From assembly GCF_014204865.1 (NCBI RefSeq), contig NZ_JACHMG010000001.1, positions 6,970,501 through 7,034,500 on the forward strand: a DNA stretch of 64,000 nt. Reading direction: 5' to 3'. The notes below the pieces were generated by a model. That model made no database searches and had not been told where the DNA came from. It saw nothing but the letters and a program-made list of their open reading frames with translations. The translations under genes were made by a program, and so were the position numbers. Position 1 is the stretch's first letter. Every line of letters starts with the position of its first letter. Below are positions 32,218-40,669 of the stretch, in pieces. This DNA comes from Amycolatopsis jiangsuensis (GTDB lineage: Bacteria; Actinomycetota; Actinomycetes; Mycobacteriales; Pseudonocardiaceae).

Positions 32218-33749
32218 GCTGATTCCTCCTCGGCGGGAATGCGGTTGATCGGGTGGTCGCCGGTGGCCCACAGGTGCTGCACGGCGTACGCGCGCCACGG
32301 CTGCCACGCGGTGGCGCGAGCGGCCAGCGCTACCGGCCGGGCAGGCAGGCCGAGGGCTTCGGCAGCGACCTTGACGCCGAGGTCGGTGGCCACGAACGCG
32401 TCCGGGTCGCCGAGCGCGCGCATCGCGATGCTCTCCACCGTCCACGGCCCGAATCCGGGCAATGCGGACAACTGCGCGCGGGTTCGGTCCCAGTCCCCGC
32501 CGACGGCAAGGTCGACCTCGCCGCAGACGAGCGCATCGACCAGGCCGAGCAAGGTGGTCCGCCGGGATTTCGGCATCGCCAGCGTCTCCGGGTCGAGGGC
32601 GGCAAGGTCGTCGGGAGCGGGAAACAGGTGCGTCAGCCCGCCTTCGCGGTCCTCGACCGGCGTGCCGTGTGCCAGTACGAGCCGGGCGGCGTGCGTGCGG
32701 GCGGCCGCGGTCGAGACCTGCTGGCCGAGCACGGCGCGGACGGCGAACTCCTTCGGGTCGGTCGTGCGCGGCACCCGCCTACCCGGCGCCGCGTCCACCA
32801 GCGGGGCGAGCACCGGGTCGCTCGTCAGCTGTTCGTCCACCGCCACCGGATCGGCGTCCAGGTCCAGCAGCCAGCGGCATCGGCTGATCGCCGCCGCCAG
32901 GTCACGCAGGTCGGTGAGGCTCAGCCGGCACGCGATGTGGTCCGGTTCGGGACGCAGCGACACCACGCCGTGCCCGTGCGGCAGCCGGAGCGTGCGGCGG
33001 TACGCGCCGGCACGCCACTCCTCGACGCCGGGCACCGCCGTCGCGGCCAGGTGCCCGAACAGGTTGTCCGGGCACAGCGGACGCCGGAACGGCAGCCGCA
33101 GCGCGAGGACGCTCGGCGACTTGTCCCGCCCGCCGCCGCGTGCCCTCGACCGCAGCTCGCTCGGCGTCAGCGCGAAGACGCCGCGCACCGTCTCGTTGAA
33201 CGTGCGGATGCTGGAAAACCCAGCGGCGTGCGTGATGTCGCCCATCGGCATCGCGGTGGTCTCGATCAGCAGCCGGGCGGTTTCCGCGCGCTGCGCGCGG
33301 GCGAGCGCGAGCGGGCCGGCCCCGAGTTCCGCCCGGACCTGCCGCTCCACCTGCCGGACGCTGTAGCCGAGCCGGGTGGCCAGGCCCTGGACGCCTTCGC
33401 GGTCCACCACGCCGTCGGCGATCAGCCGCATCGCGCGGGCCACCACGTCGGCCCGTTCGTTCCATTGCGGTGAGCCCGGCGACGCATCCGGACGGCACCG
33501 TTTGCAGGCGCGGAATCCGGCGGCCTGCGCGGCGGCGGCGCTGGGGTAGAAGCGCATGTTCGCCACCTTCGGCGGGACCACCGGACAGCTCGGCCGGCAA
33601 TAGATGCCGGTGGTGAGCACCGCGGTGAAGAACCAGCCGTCGAACCGGTCGTCTTTCGCCTGCACCGCCCGGACGCAGTGCTCGGTCTGCTCGTGCACGA
33701 GGTCCAGTCTGCCTCGCGCCGTACGTTGAACCTCGCGAAAAAACGACAT
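32214..33749 (-). CDS. AdaA-AlkA fusion: methyl-sensing regulator and 3-methyladenine glycosylase
   Basis: A 511-residue protein. The N-terminal AdaA zinc domain (about 20-95) has four cysteines (GIYCRPSCP and RACKRCRPD) that accept methyl from phosphotriesters. An AraC-type DNA-binding part follows (about 95-200; [33 protein letters not shown]). The C-terminal AlkA glycosylase has [34 protein letters not shown] and catalytic Asp in DAFVATDLG. It senses alkylation, activates repair genes and removes alkylated bases. ATG 33749 overlaps the stop of the upstream gene (TGATG); GTG 33698 is the alternative start. Confidence 0.9.
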   Translation of the reverse strand: MSFFREVQRTARGRLDLVHEQTEHCVRAVQAKDDRFDGWFFTAVLTTGIYCRPSCPVVPPKVANMRFYPSAAAAQAAGFRACKRCRPDASPGSPQWNERADVVARAMRLIADGVVDREGVQGLATRLGYSVRQVERQVRAELGAGPLALARAQRAETARLLIETTAMPMGDITHAAGFSSIRTFNETVRGVFALTPSELRSRARGGGRDKSPSVLALRLPFRRPLCPDNLFGHLAATAVPGVEEWRAGAYRRTLRLPHGHGVVSLRPEPDHIACRLSLTDLRDLAAAISRCRWLLDLDADPVAVDEQLTSDPVLAPLVDAAPGRRVPRTTDPKEFAVRAVLGQQVSTAAARTHAARLVLAHGTPVEDREGGLTHLFPAPDDLAALDPETLAMPKSRRTTLLGLVDALVCGEVDLAVGGDWDRTRAQLSALPGFGPWTVESIAMRALGDPDAFVATDLGVKVAAEALGLPARPVALAARATAWQPWRAYAVQHLWATGDHPINRIPAEEESA

Positions 33750-34816
33750 CACCCTTGCGGGACGGGGACCTGCGCCGGGTCACGGGCATCGGCCACGGTG
33801 AGCCCGGCGCATCGCCCGGTCAGCCCACGGGGTCCGCGGGTGAGCAGCAGCAACGCCAGGTTCGCCACCAGCCAGAGCGCCGACCAGCCGGGGGAGAAGC
33901 CGGAGAGCAGGAAGTAGCCGCCGGAACCGAGGACGAACCGGACGAGGGACCGCCAGGGCGACGGCCGCCTGCCGGTGGCGTCCACGACGGTGAGCAGGAC
34001 GGCGTGCTGTCCGGGTGTCGCGCCGTTGGTCGCCAGCGGGACCACGAGCAGCAGCAGTACCGCGGGCAGGCAGGTGTAGAGCAGGGTGTCCACTGCCGGG
34101 CTGTTGTGCACGGTGCCTTGGGCGACGTACTCGACCGCCAGTACGACGACGTTCAGCACCGCGCCGAACAGCGTCACGGCGACGAGGTCGAGGATCATGC
34201 CGAGCAGCCGGCGGCGGGTGCGGACCGGTCGCGGTTCACCGGCCGGCGCCCGGGTGCGACGGCGCAGCCGGGGTGCCAGCAGCGCGCCCATCGCCGCGCC
34301 GAGGGTGTTGGTCAGCAGGTCGCCGGTGTCGAACAGCCGGTACGGGCACGGCATCAGGAACCAGACACCGGTGAGCTGGGTCGTTTCGATCAGCAGCGAC
34401 ATCGCGAACCCGCTGGCGATGGCGAACGCGGTGCTGCGCCCGAACAGCCGCCGCAGGAACACACCCCACGGGACGAAGAACGCGACGTTGAACAGCACCT
34501 GCCGCAGCGCCGGGTTGTGCAGCAGGCTGGTGTCGAACTCCCGCATGTCGCTCAGGAACTGCACCGGGTTCCACTCCGGGTGCGCCAGCTCGCCGTGAGT
34601 CGCGCAGTAGGCCGCGTTCACGTCCGGGATCGGCAGCAGGGTGTAGGTGACCAGCGCGAACGCGTACACGAGGAACGCGGGCGCGGCCACCGCGCGGAAC
34701 GTGCCCAGCTCGCCCCGTCTGCGGTAGGTCACCGCGACGTAGGGCACCACCAGGACGAACGCGAGCCCGAACCCGGCCAGGACGGCGATGAGCGTCGGGC
34801 CGCTCCACTGTGTCAT
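33749..34816 (-). CDS. VanZ-RDD domain membrane protein
   Basis: The 355-residue protein has a VanZ-like N-terminal half: TYTLLPIPDVN, WNPVQFLSDMREF, NVAFFVPWGVFLRRLFG and GFAMSLLIETTQLTG, with four to five helices. A C-terminal RDD domain begins at RRLLGMILDLVAVTLFG with three helices. GGAG precedes ATG by 5 nt. VanZ-like proteins are linked to glycopeptide or antimicrobial-peptide tolerance, but most actinobacterial copies are uncharacterised. Its stop is coupled to the repair gene. Confidence 0.85.
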   Translation of the reverse strand: MTQWSGPTLIAVLAGFGLAFVLVVPYVAVTYRRRGELGTFRAVAAPAFLVYAFALVTYTLLPIPDVNAAYCATHGELAHPEWNPVQFLSDMREFDTSLLHNPALRQVLFNVAFFVPWGVFLRRLFGRSTAFAIASGFAMSLLIETTQLTGVWFLMPCPYRLFDTGDLLTNTLGAAMGALLAPRLRRRTRAPAGEPRPVRTRRRLLGMILDLVAVTLFGAVLNVVVLAVEYVAQGTVHNSPAVDTLLYTCLPAVLLLLVVPLATNGATPGQHAVLLTVVDATGRRPSPWRSLVRFVLGSGGYFLLSGFSPGWSALWLVANLALLLLTRGPRGLTGRCAGLTVADARDPAQVPVPQG

Positions 34817-34907
34817 CGAAACTCCACCCTCCGTACCCGGCGAGGGTAGCGGGCGTCCGGCCGCCGGGCCCGGTGGACCCGGCGGCGGAAGGTGGCCCGG
34901 CCCGCGC

Positions 34908-35390
34908 TCAGGGCAGCGACACCGGCGGCAGCCTGCCGCGGCGGTTCTCCCATTCGGCCATGGTGTCGTGGCTACCGCGGGGCGGATTCATGCCGTTGAA
35001 GTCATCGAACAGCTTGTCGACGGCCGCGTCGTACTTGCCCGGATTGTTGCCGAGATCGTTGAAGCGGTTGTACATGTCCTTGTAGTCGTCGAAACCGGAG
35101 AACCCGTCACCCTTGTTCTTGCCGTCGGCGAGCGGGTAGTCGACGGAGGCGTTGAACTCGATGTCGTCGAGCCCGTCCTTCATTATCTGCCGCTTCTCGT
35201 CCATGAACTTCTGGTGATCCGCCGGATCCATGTCCTGCTTGAGCTTCGCCTGGTCTTCCTTGCTGACGTGGTGCTCGTCAACGAACCCCGGCCACCGCCG
35301 AGGTCTCCTTCACCGGTGCGACCAAGGGATCGGACACTCGAAACTTCACCCCACCAGTCGGAATGCCGAACTGCACGAGGTTATCCCACC
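34908..35390 (-). pseudogene. Frameshifted fragment of an unknown protein
   Basis: The last 107 codons (ATG 35231 to stop 34908) read MDPADHQKFMDEKRQIM and on to GRLPPVSLP, rich in Asp, Lys and Asn. Upstream the same frame continues as FVDEHHVSKEDQAKLKQD but meets a stop at 35310 and has no start codon. In the neighbouring frame VQFGIPTGGVKFRVSDPLVAPVKETSAVAG runs straight up to the GGGG run at 35286-35289. Adding or removing one G there would join the two parts. I read this as the C-terminal remnant of a larger gene. Family unknown; the charged helix-rich end could belong to a toxin or ESX-associated protein. Confidence 0.6.
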
Positions 35391-35619
35391 GAGGCCGGCA
35401 ACCCCGTTCCGCAGGCTTGAGGATCGCCCGCGGGTGGGGCCTGACCTGCCCGCTCGCCCACGTCGCCGGTGGCGGGCCTGCGGGCGACTTCGCGCACGCG
35501 ATCGTGCCGGAAGGTGGCCATCCGGGCGCCCCTGTTTCCCCCGTACACCCCTGCCGTGCGTTACCGGTGTCCTCGCGCGCCGGCTCGGCTCACCATGAGG
35601 GCGGACGGAAGGAGCCGGC

Positions 35620-35853
35620 ATGCTCGTGGAAGAGGACGTGCGCGCGCTCGACGACGTCCGGCGCGGACTGGTGGTGGTTCGCAACGGGCTCGTCGGGGCC
35701 GGGGAGTGCTACCTGTGGTCCGCGGGCGGGCGCGTGCCACCGTGGGAGACGGCGGCGGTGGACCGGCTGCGGCGGCGGGGGCTGGTGAGCGTGACCCGCC
35801 GGCACGGAGCCGCCACGAGCCCGCTGGTGGCCAGCGGTCCGAACCCGGGCTGA
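35620..35853 (+). CDS. Small protein of unknown function (77 residues)
   Basis: A strong GGAAGGAG site precedes the ATG and codon bias is normal, so the gene is probably real. The product begins MLVEEDVRALDDVRRGLVVVRNGLVGAGECYLWSA and ends with a basic LRRRGLVSVTRRHG stretch, a possible small winged-helix shape. No family is recognised and no operon partner is close. Confidence 0.55.
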   Translation: MLVEEDVRALDDVRRGLVVVRNGLVGAGECYLWSAGGRVPPWETAAVDRLRRRGLVSVTRRHGAATSPLVASGPNPG

Positions 35854-35858
35854 CGGAG

Positions 35859-35942
35859 TCTGACGGTGGCCGGACGGAGCTTGACCGTGGCCGGATCGGG
35901 TCTGACGGTGGCCGGGCTGAGCCTGACCGTGACCGGAGCGAG
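35859..35942. repeat. 21-bp tandem repeat, four copies
   Basis: Units of the form TCTGACGGTGGCCGGACGGAG follow each other four times with a few changes, right after the small gene. They encode a seven-residue repeat in each frame. The remainder of the gap to 36226 contains no gene. Confidence 0.8.
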
Positions 35943-36226
35943 CCCGGCTGCGGAGGGACGCGTCGTGCCGGTCCGGGGCCGTCGGGAGGCGGTGTGCGCC
36001 GCCCTCCCGACGACCGGGTGGTCGGACAGCCGGGGCGGAGGTCCCAGTGCACCGCACCCGCGCCGGCCGACCTGGTGAACGAGCCTTCCGGCAAGATCAT
36101 CACCGAACCTAGCCCACCGGGACCCGGCGGGGCAGGGTCGTTCCCCGATCGGGTGGGCGAGACCACGCTGGTGCGCGAACACCGGGTGGGGGGACGACCG
36201 CGACAGGAGCAGCAGGACAGCCGAGG

Positions 36227-37390
36227 ATGAGCGACAACCCGAACGCGCCGCTGGGCGCCCCCTGGTCCGGGCAGCAGACGGTGGCACCGGCACCGGTTCC
36301 GGCATCCGACCCGGAACCCGTTTCCCCGCCGCGACGGCCGTGGCGGGGGCTCGCGCTCGCCGCCGGTCTGGTCGTGCTGCTGGCGCTGGCCGGATTCACC
36401 GTCACGCACTACGCGACGCAACCGGACCCGAGGCCGAAGCCGCCGGCGGAGCCGTTCGACATCAGCGGGGTGTACGCGAAGGTGCGTCCTGGTGTCGCGG
36501 TCATCGACACGGTGCTCGGGCTCGGCGCCGGCGTCGCGTCGGGCACCGGCATCGTCCTGAGCCCGGACGGTGTGGTGCTGACGAACAACCACGTGGTCGA
36601 AGGCACCGTCGCGATTCGGGCCGTGCTGGCGGGCGGCCGGGTCCACGACGCGACCGTGCTCGGCTACGACCGCACCCACGACCTCGCGGTGATCAAGCTC
36701 GCCGACGCGAGCGGGCTGGCCACCGCGACCCTCGGGGATTCCGGGCAGACCGGGCCCGGCGACCCGGTGCTCGGCGTCGGCAACGCGGGCGGGACGGGCG
36801 GCGAACCGTCGTCAGCCCCGGGCAAGGTGACCGCGCTCGGGCGTTCGATCGTCGCCTACGACGAGAGCACCGGCGCCGGGGAGACGCTGCACGGGCTGAT
36901 CCAGACCGACGCCGACGTCCGGTCAGGGGACTCGGGCGGCCCGCTGGCCGACACCGCGGGCCGGGTGATCGGGGTGAACACCGCGGCCGGCACCGGGTAC
37001 GAGCTCGAAGGAAGCGATCGCCCGCACGAGAGCTTCGCCATCCCGATCACCCCCGCCGCGGCCATCGCACAGCAGATCGTCGCGGGGAAAGCCTCCGAGA
37101 CCGTCCACATCGGACCCAGCGCGTTCGTGGGGCTGACCGTGAACGACGGCGGCAACGGCTCCGGCGCGATGATCGCCTCTTTGGTCGCGGGTGGCCCGGC
37201 GGCGAAGGCCGGGCTCAAGGCGGACCTGCTGGTGGTCGCGGTCGACGATCAGCCGATCGGGTCCGCGGCCGAGCTCGTCGCGGTGCTGGACCGGCACCAC
37301 CCCGGCGACCGGCTGAAGATCACCGTCTCCGGACAGGGCGGAGCGCAGGCCTCGGTGACGGTGACCGCGAGCGACGGACCGGCCGGCTGA
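36227..37390 (+). CDS. HtrA/DegP-like membrane-anchored serine protease with PDZ domain
   Basis: The 387-residue protein has a Pro-rich cytoplasmic tail (1-38), one transmembrane helix (about 41-60), a trypsin-like domain with His122 (NNHVVEG), Asp152 (RTHDLAVIKL) and Ser236 (SGDSGGPL), and a C-terminal PDZ domain (about 295-380; GGPAAKAGLKADLLVVAVDDQPI). The protease faces the outside and probably handles envelope stress or processes surface proteins, as in mycobacterial PepD/HtrA-like enzymes. No sensor genes are adjacent. Confidence 0.92.
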   Translation: MSDNPNAPLGAPWSGQQTVAPAPVPASDPEPVSPPRRPWRGLALAAGLVVLLALAGFTVTHYATQPDPRPKPPAEPFDISGVYAKVRPGVAVIDTVLGLGAGVASGTGIVLSPDGVVLTNNHVVEGTVAIRAVLAGGRVHDATVLGYDRTHDLAVIKLADASGLATATLGDSGQTGPGDPVLGVGNAGGTGGEPSSAPGKVTALGRSIVAYDESTGAGETLHGLIQTDADVRSGDSGGPLADTAGRVIGVNTAAGTGYELEGSDRPHESFAIPITPAAAIAQQIVAGKASETVHIGPSAFVGLTVNDGGNGSGAMIASLVAGGPAAKAGLKADLLVVAVDDQPIGSAAELVAVLDRHHPGDRLKITVSGQGGAQASVTVTASDGPAG

Positions 37391-37450
37391 CGACCCGAGC
37401 CGTAGCCGTCGGACCGCGTACGGAGGGCGTCAGTCGGCACCGGAGAGGCC

Positions 37451-38125
37451 TCAGCCGAACCGTTCGTCGAGCCACCGGCGGGCGTGCTGCCACGGCGTGT
37501 CCGCCGCGTCGATCAGCCGGAAGTGGTCGACTCCCGGCAGCTCCGCGTAGTCCACTTCGTCACCGGCGTCGCGGGCCGCGGCGACGTAGTCGCGGCTGTG
37601 CGTCACGGGCACCCGCACGTCCGCGTCTCCATGGACGACGAGCTGGGGGCAGCCGAGCGGGAGCTGTTCCAGCGGGGATGCCGCCGGATCGTCCCCCGAG
37701 AGGAACAGGACCGCCGCGCCTTCGCCCAGCTCCTCGGCCGCGCTGCGAGGCACGTCGGTGACCGGGGCCAGCGCGACGACTCCGGACAGGCCCCCGGATT
37801 TCGCGGCCAGCAGCGCGAGATGGCCGCCCGCGGAGTGACCGATCGCGACGGCCGGGGCGGCTGGGGCGGCTGCGCGGACAGCGCTGAGCACGTCGTCGAG
37901 GGTCTGCGGCCAGCCGCCGGTGTCGCCGTCGATGCGGCGGTATTCGACGTTCACCACGCGCCAGCCGTCGTCGACCAGATCGGCGGCCATCGCGTCCATC
38001 TGGTGCAGGTCGTGCTTGGCTCGCCACCAGCCGCCGTGCAGCAGGATCGCGGTGCCCTTCGCGGGCGCCTCTCCGTGGAGTTCGGCGAACTGGCTGGGTT
38101 CGGCACCGTAGCGAAGCGTCTCCAT
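37451..38125 (-). CDS. Alpha/beta hydrolase, kynurenine formamidase-like
   Basis: A 224-residue esterase/lipase-type hydrolase with the oxyanion motif HGGWW (31-35), nucleophile AIGHSAGGH, Asp in VHGDADVRVP and His in GVDHFRLID. The HGGxW motif places it with kynurenine formamidases and small carboxylesterases. No other kynurenine genes are near. The gene lies 13 bp downstream of the FGGY kinase gene and may be co-transcribed with it. Confidence 0.82.
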   Translation of the reverse strand: METLRYGAEPSQFAELHGEAPAKGTAILLHGGWWRAKHDLHQMDAMAADLVDDGWRVVNVEYRRIDGDTGGWPQTLDDVLSAVRAAAPAAPAVAIGHSAGGHLALLAAKSGGLSGVVALAPVTDVPRSAAEELGEGAAVLFLSGDDPAASPLEQLPLGCPQLVVHGDADVRVPVTHSRDYVAAARDAGDEVDYAELPGVDHFRLIDAADTPWQHARRWLDERFG

Positions 38126-38137
38126 CGGTCCATTAGA

Positions 38138-39565
38138 TCACCGCTGCGCCAGCAGTTCGTGCACTCGCGCGAGGCCGTCGTACGACGCGCGGTAAGCCTC
38201 GTACAGCGGGTTCAGATCCGCTGTCGGCTCGAAGACGTGCGAGACGTGCACGGCTGCCGCAGCAGCGGTTTCCACATCGGGATGCAGCCCCGCGCCGACG
38301 GAACCCAGCAAGGCGGCACCCAGGGCGGCGCTGTCGAGCACCTCGAGACGTTCGACCGGCCGTTCGAGAACGTCGGCGTGCAGTTGCGTCCACAGGTCGC
38401 TGCGCCCGCCTCCACCGGAGAACGTGACCGACGGCAGTTTTCCGCACGCTTGCTCGACAGTCTCCAGCACGTGACGCGCGGAGAACGCGACACCGGTCAG
38501 TACGGCACGCGAAAGATCCGCTGTGGTGGTCGAAGAGGTGAGCCCGAGGAAGCTGCCCCGTACGTCGGCGTCCCACAACGGCGCCCGTTCGCCTTGCAGG
38601 TACGGCGTGAACACGACCCCGGCGGTGCCTTCGGCAGCGGAGGCGAAGACCTCCGGCACCTCCAGCCCGGACACCCGGCTCCACCACCGCACTGCGTCGC
38701 CGGCTGCCTGCGTCGGCCCCGCGTGCACCACGACGTCGCCGCGCGGCGGGAAAGCCACCAGCCCGCGCGCCCGTTTGCTGCTCCGCGACGCAGCGGCCAC
38801 GACAAGGGACGTTCCGCACGACACCATCGCCCGGCCCGGTTCTGTCGTGCGCGTGCCGAAGACCGCGCCGAACGCGTCCATGGTCCCCACGACGACCGGT
38901 GCGTTGCCGAGTTCCGCGCAGCGGCCGAGCGGTTCCTCCGGCGCGAGCAGCTCCGGCAACCGTTCGCCGAGCCCGTCCACGAGTTCCACTGCTTCCGGCA
39001 GGTATCCGTGCGCGCCGGCGATCCGGACGCCGGACAGCAGATCGGTGGCCACCCGCCCGGTGAGTCGCGCGCCGATGAAGTCCTTGGGGCTCACCAGCCA
39101 GCGTGCCCGTGCCCACGCTTCGGGCCGCTCCCGCGCGAACCAGGCAGCGCGGGCGGCGGCGAACGAGGCATCCAGCGTGACCGGTCCGCCCCAAATGCGC
39201 TGCTTGTCCGCCTCGGTGAACCGTGCGTCCAGCTCCCGCGCGATCTCCGCGCACCGCTGGTCCTGCCAGATCACCGCCGGGGTCAGCGGGTTCAGCCCGG
39301 CGTCGGCGAGCAGGTGCGTGTTGACCTGGCTGACGATCCCGGCCGCCCGCACCGCGCCGTCGGGAAGTCCGGAAAGGACGGTGCGCAACGCGGTGCACGT
39401 CGCTCGCCACCACTGTTCGGGGTCCTGCTCCGCCCAGCCGGGACGCGGCCGGCTGATCGGGTAGGGAACGGAGTGCGCGGCGAGTTCCTCTCCATCGGGA
39501 GAGAACGCGGCGACCTTGACCGCGGTGGTTCCGACATCGATGCCGAGCAGGGTGTCCCGGTTCAT
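38138..39565 (-). CDS. FGGY-family carbohydrate kinase (xylulokinase-like)
   Basis: The 475-residue product starts at ATG 39565 with the phosphate-binding motif GIDVGTTAVK. It continues with GWAEQDPEQWW, the Asp-containing GTMDAFGAVFG, YLQGERAPLWD and FSGGGGRSDLWTQLHADVL. Length and motifs fit xylulokinase-type enzymes; ribulo-, glucono- or erythritol kinase cannot be excluded. There is no transporter or isomerase beside it. The frame stays open far upstream but lacks codon bias there. Confidence 0.87.
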   Translation of the reverse strand: MNRDTLLGIDVGTTAVKVAAFSPDGEELAAHSVPYPISRPRPGWAEQDPEQWWRATCTALRTVLSGLPDGAVRAAGIVSQVNTHLLADAGLNPLTPAVIWQDQRCAEIARELDARFTEADKQRIWGGPVTLDASFAAARAAWFARERPEAWARARWLVSPKDFIGARLTGRVATDLLSGVRIAGAHGYLPEAVELVDGLGERLPELLAPEEPLGRCAELGNAPVVVGTMDAFGAVFGTRTTEPGRAMVSCGTSLVVAAASRSSKRARGLVAFPPRGDVVVHAGPTQAAGDAVRWWSRVSGLEVPEVFASAAEGTAGVVFTPYLQGERAPLWDADVRGSFLGLTSSTTTADLSRAVLTGVAFSARHVLETVEQACGKLPSVTFSGGGGRSDLWTQLHADVLERPVERLEVLDSAALGAALLGSVGAGLHPDVETAAAAAVHVSHVFEPTADLNPLYEAYRASYDGLARVHELLAQR

Positions 39566-39616
39566 GACACCAGGGGTACCAGCAGTCGGCCACGGTCGCG
39601 CCATAGGCCGTTCCGC

Positions 39617-39748
39617 CGAGTGCTCGACCTGGGCTGCGGTGACGGCGAGCTGCTGGCAGTCTTCGCCGACCACGGCGCGCAGGCACTGGCCGGGGTCGAT
39701 CTGTCCGCGCAGCAGCTGGAACTCGCCCGGCACCGCCCCAGCTGGCCA
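39617..39748 (+). pseudogene. Fragment of a SAM-dependent methyltransferase
   Basis: About 44 codons read VLDLGCGDGELLAVFADHGAQALAGVDLSAQQLELARHRP, closely resembling the SAM-binding segment of the complete methyltransferase 380 bp downstream. No start, substrate region or C-terminus is present. The fragment is in the same frame as the full gene. It is a relic of a duplicated or diverged methyltransferase. Confidence 0.75.
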
Positions 39749-39850
39749 CCGCCGACCCGCGGGTCGCGCGGGGCTGCTGCCCGCCGGATTCGGGATCGAC
39801 ATCGCGAAAACCCGGCTGCGGACGTGACGGTTCGCGCTACGGTCGCGGGC

Positions 39851-40669
39851 ATGACCACGCCCGCCGAAGTCTTCCTGCGCGACTACCACGACCGGAAGCC
39901 CGAAGCGGCGTCCGAACTGGCCGTGGCGGGGCACATCGTGGGCGACGATCGCACGGTGTACGAGGTCTTCGCCGATCACGTGGGGGTGCCTGTCCGGGTG
40001 CTCGACCTCGGGTGCGGTGACGGTGCGCTGCTGGCCGTGCTCGCCGCCCGCGGCGCGCGGACGCAGGCCGGGATCGACTTGTCGCCCGGGCACATCCGGC
40101 GGGCGCTGGAGCGGCCCGCGCTGGCGGGCGCGGACCTGCGTGCCGGGCGGGCGCAGGAGCTGCCGTTCGCGGATGGTGCCTTCGACGCCGTCGTGTCGTT
40201 CATGGCGCTGATGCTGATGGTGGACGTCGAGAAGGTGGTCGCGGAGGCGGCGCGGGTGCTCGCGCCCGGTGGGACGTTCGCGCTCGGCGTGGGTGGGCCT
40301 GGCGAAGGCGCACTGGAGGTGTTCCCGAAGATCGCGCGCCCGCTGTTCGCCGTCGTGCCGGAAGACCGCCGGGTGCCGACCGCCGGCGATCCGCGGACCC
40401 GGACCCGCGCCGGCCTCGACGAGCTGCTGGCCCCGGCCGGGTTCGAACCGGTGGCGTGGCACGAGGTGCTGATCGACGTATCCGGCCCGCCGGAGCAGGT
40501 GTGGCAGACCTGCTGCGAGACCTACTACCAGATGGACTCGCTCGACGAAACGCAGCTGACCGGGTTGCGGACCGCGTTCAAGGTCGCGACCCGGGACCAG
40601 GTCACCGCGGAGGGCCGCCTCCCGGCGAAGGCGCGGGTGCACGTGGCGGTCACGCGGCTGCGGTCGTGA
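39851..40669 (+). CDS. SAM-dependent methyltransferase, class I
   Basis: The 272-residue enzyme starts MTTPAEVFLRDYHDRKPEA and has the SAM motif RVLDLGCGDGALLAVLA, post-I AGIDLSPGH, motif II FDAVVSFMALMLM and motif III APGGTFALGVGG. The substrate is unknown (small molecule likely). Its 3' end overlaps the convergent monooxygenase gene by 20 bp. Confidence 0.87.
   Translation: MTTPAEVFLRDYHDRKPEAASELAVAGHIVGDDRTVYEVFADHVGVPVRVLDLGCGDGALLAVLAARGARTQAGIDLSPGHIRRALERPALAGADLRAGRAQELPFADGAFDAVVSFMALMLMVDVEKVVAEAARVLAPGGTFALGVGGPGEGALEVFPKIARPLFAVVPEDRRVPTAGDPRTRTRAGLDELLAPAGFEPVAWHEVLIDVSGPPEQVWQTCCETYYQMDSLDETQLTGLRTAFKVATRDQVTAEGRLPAKARVHVAVTRLRS

Noticed and set aside
35866..36078. Small frame encoding LTVAG-type repeats after 35853
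   Set aside because: It is the translation of a 21-bp tandem repeat; no ribosome site.
39566..40642. N-terminal extension of the FGGY kinase
   Set aside because: The kinase begins with its phosphate-binding motif at 39565; the extension is antisense to the methyltransferase.
37484..40669. Plus-strand frame of about 1061 codons covering the hydrolase, kinase and methyltransferase region
   Set aside because: Only the last 272 codons (methyltransferase) are real, plus one relic segment; the rest is antisense to two well-supported genes.
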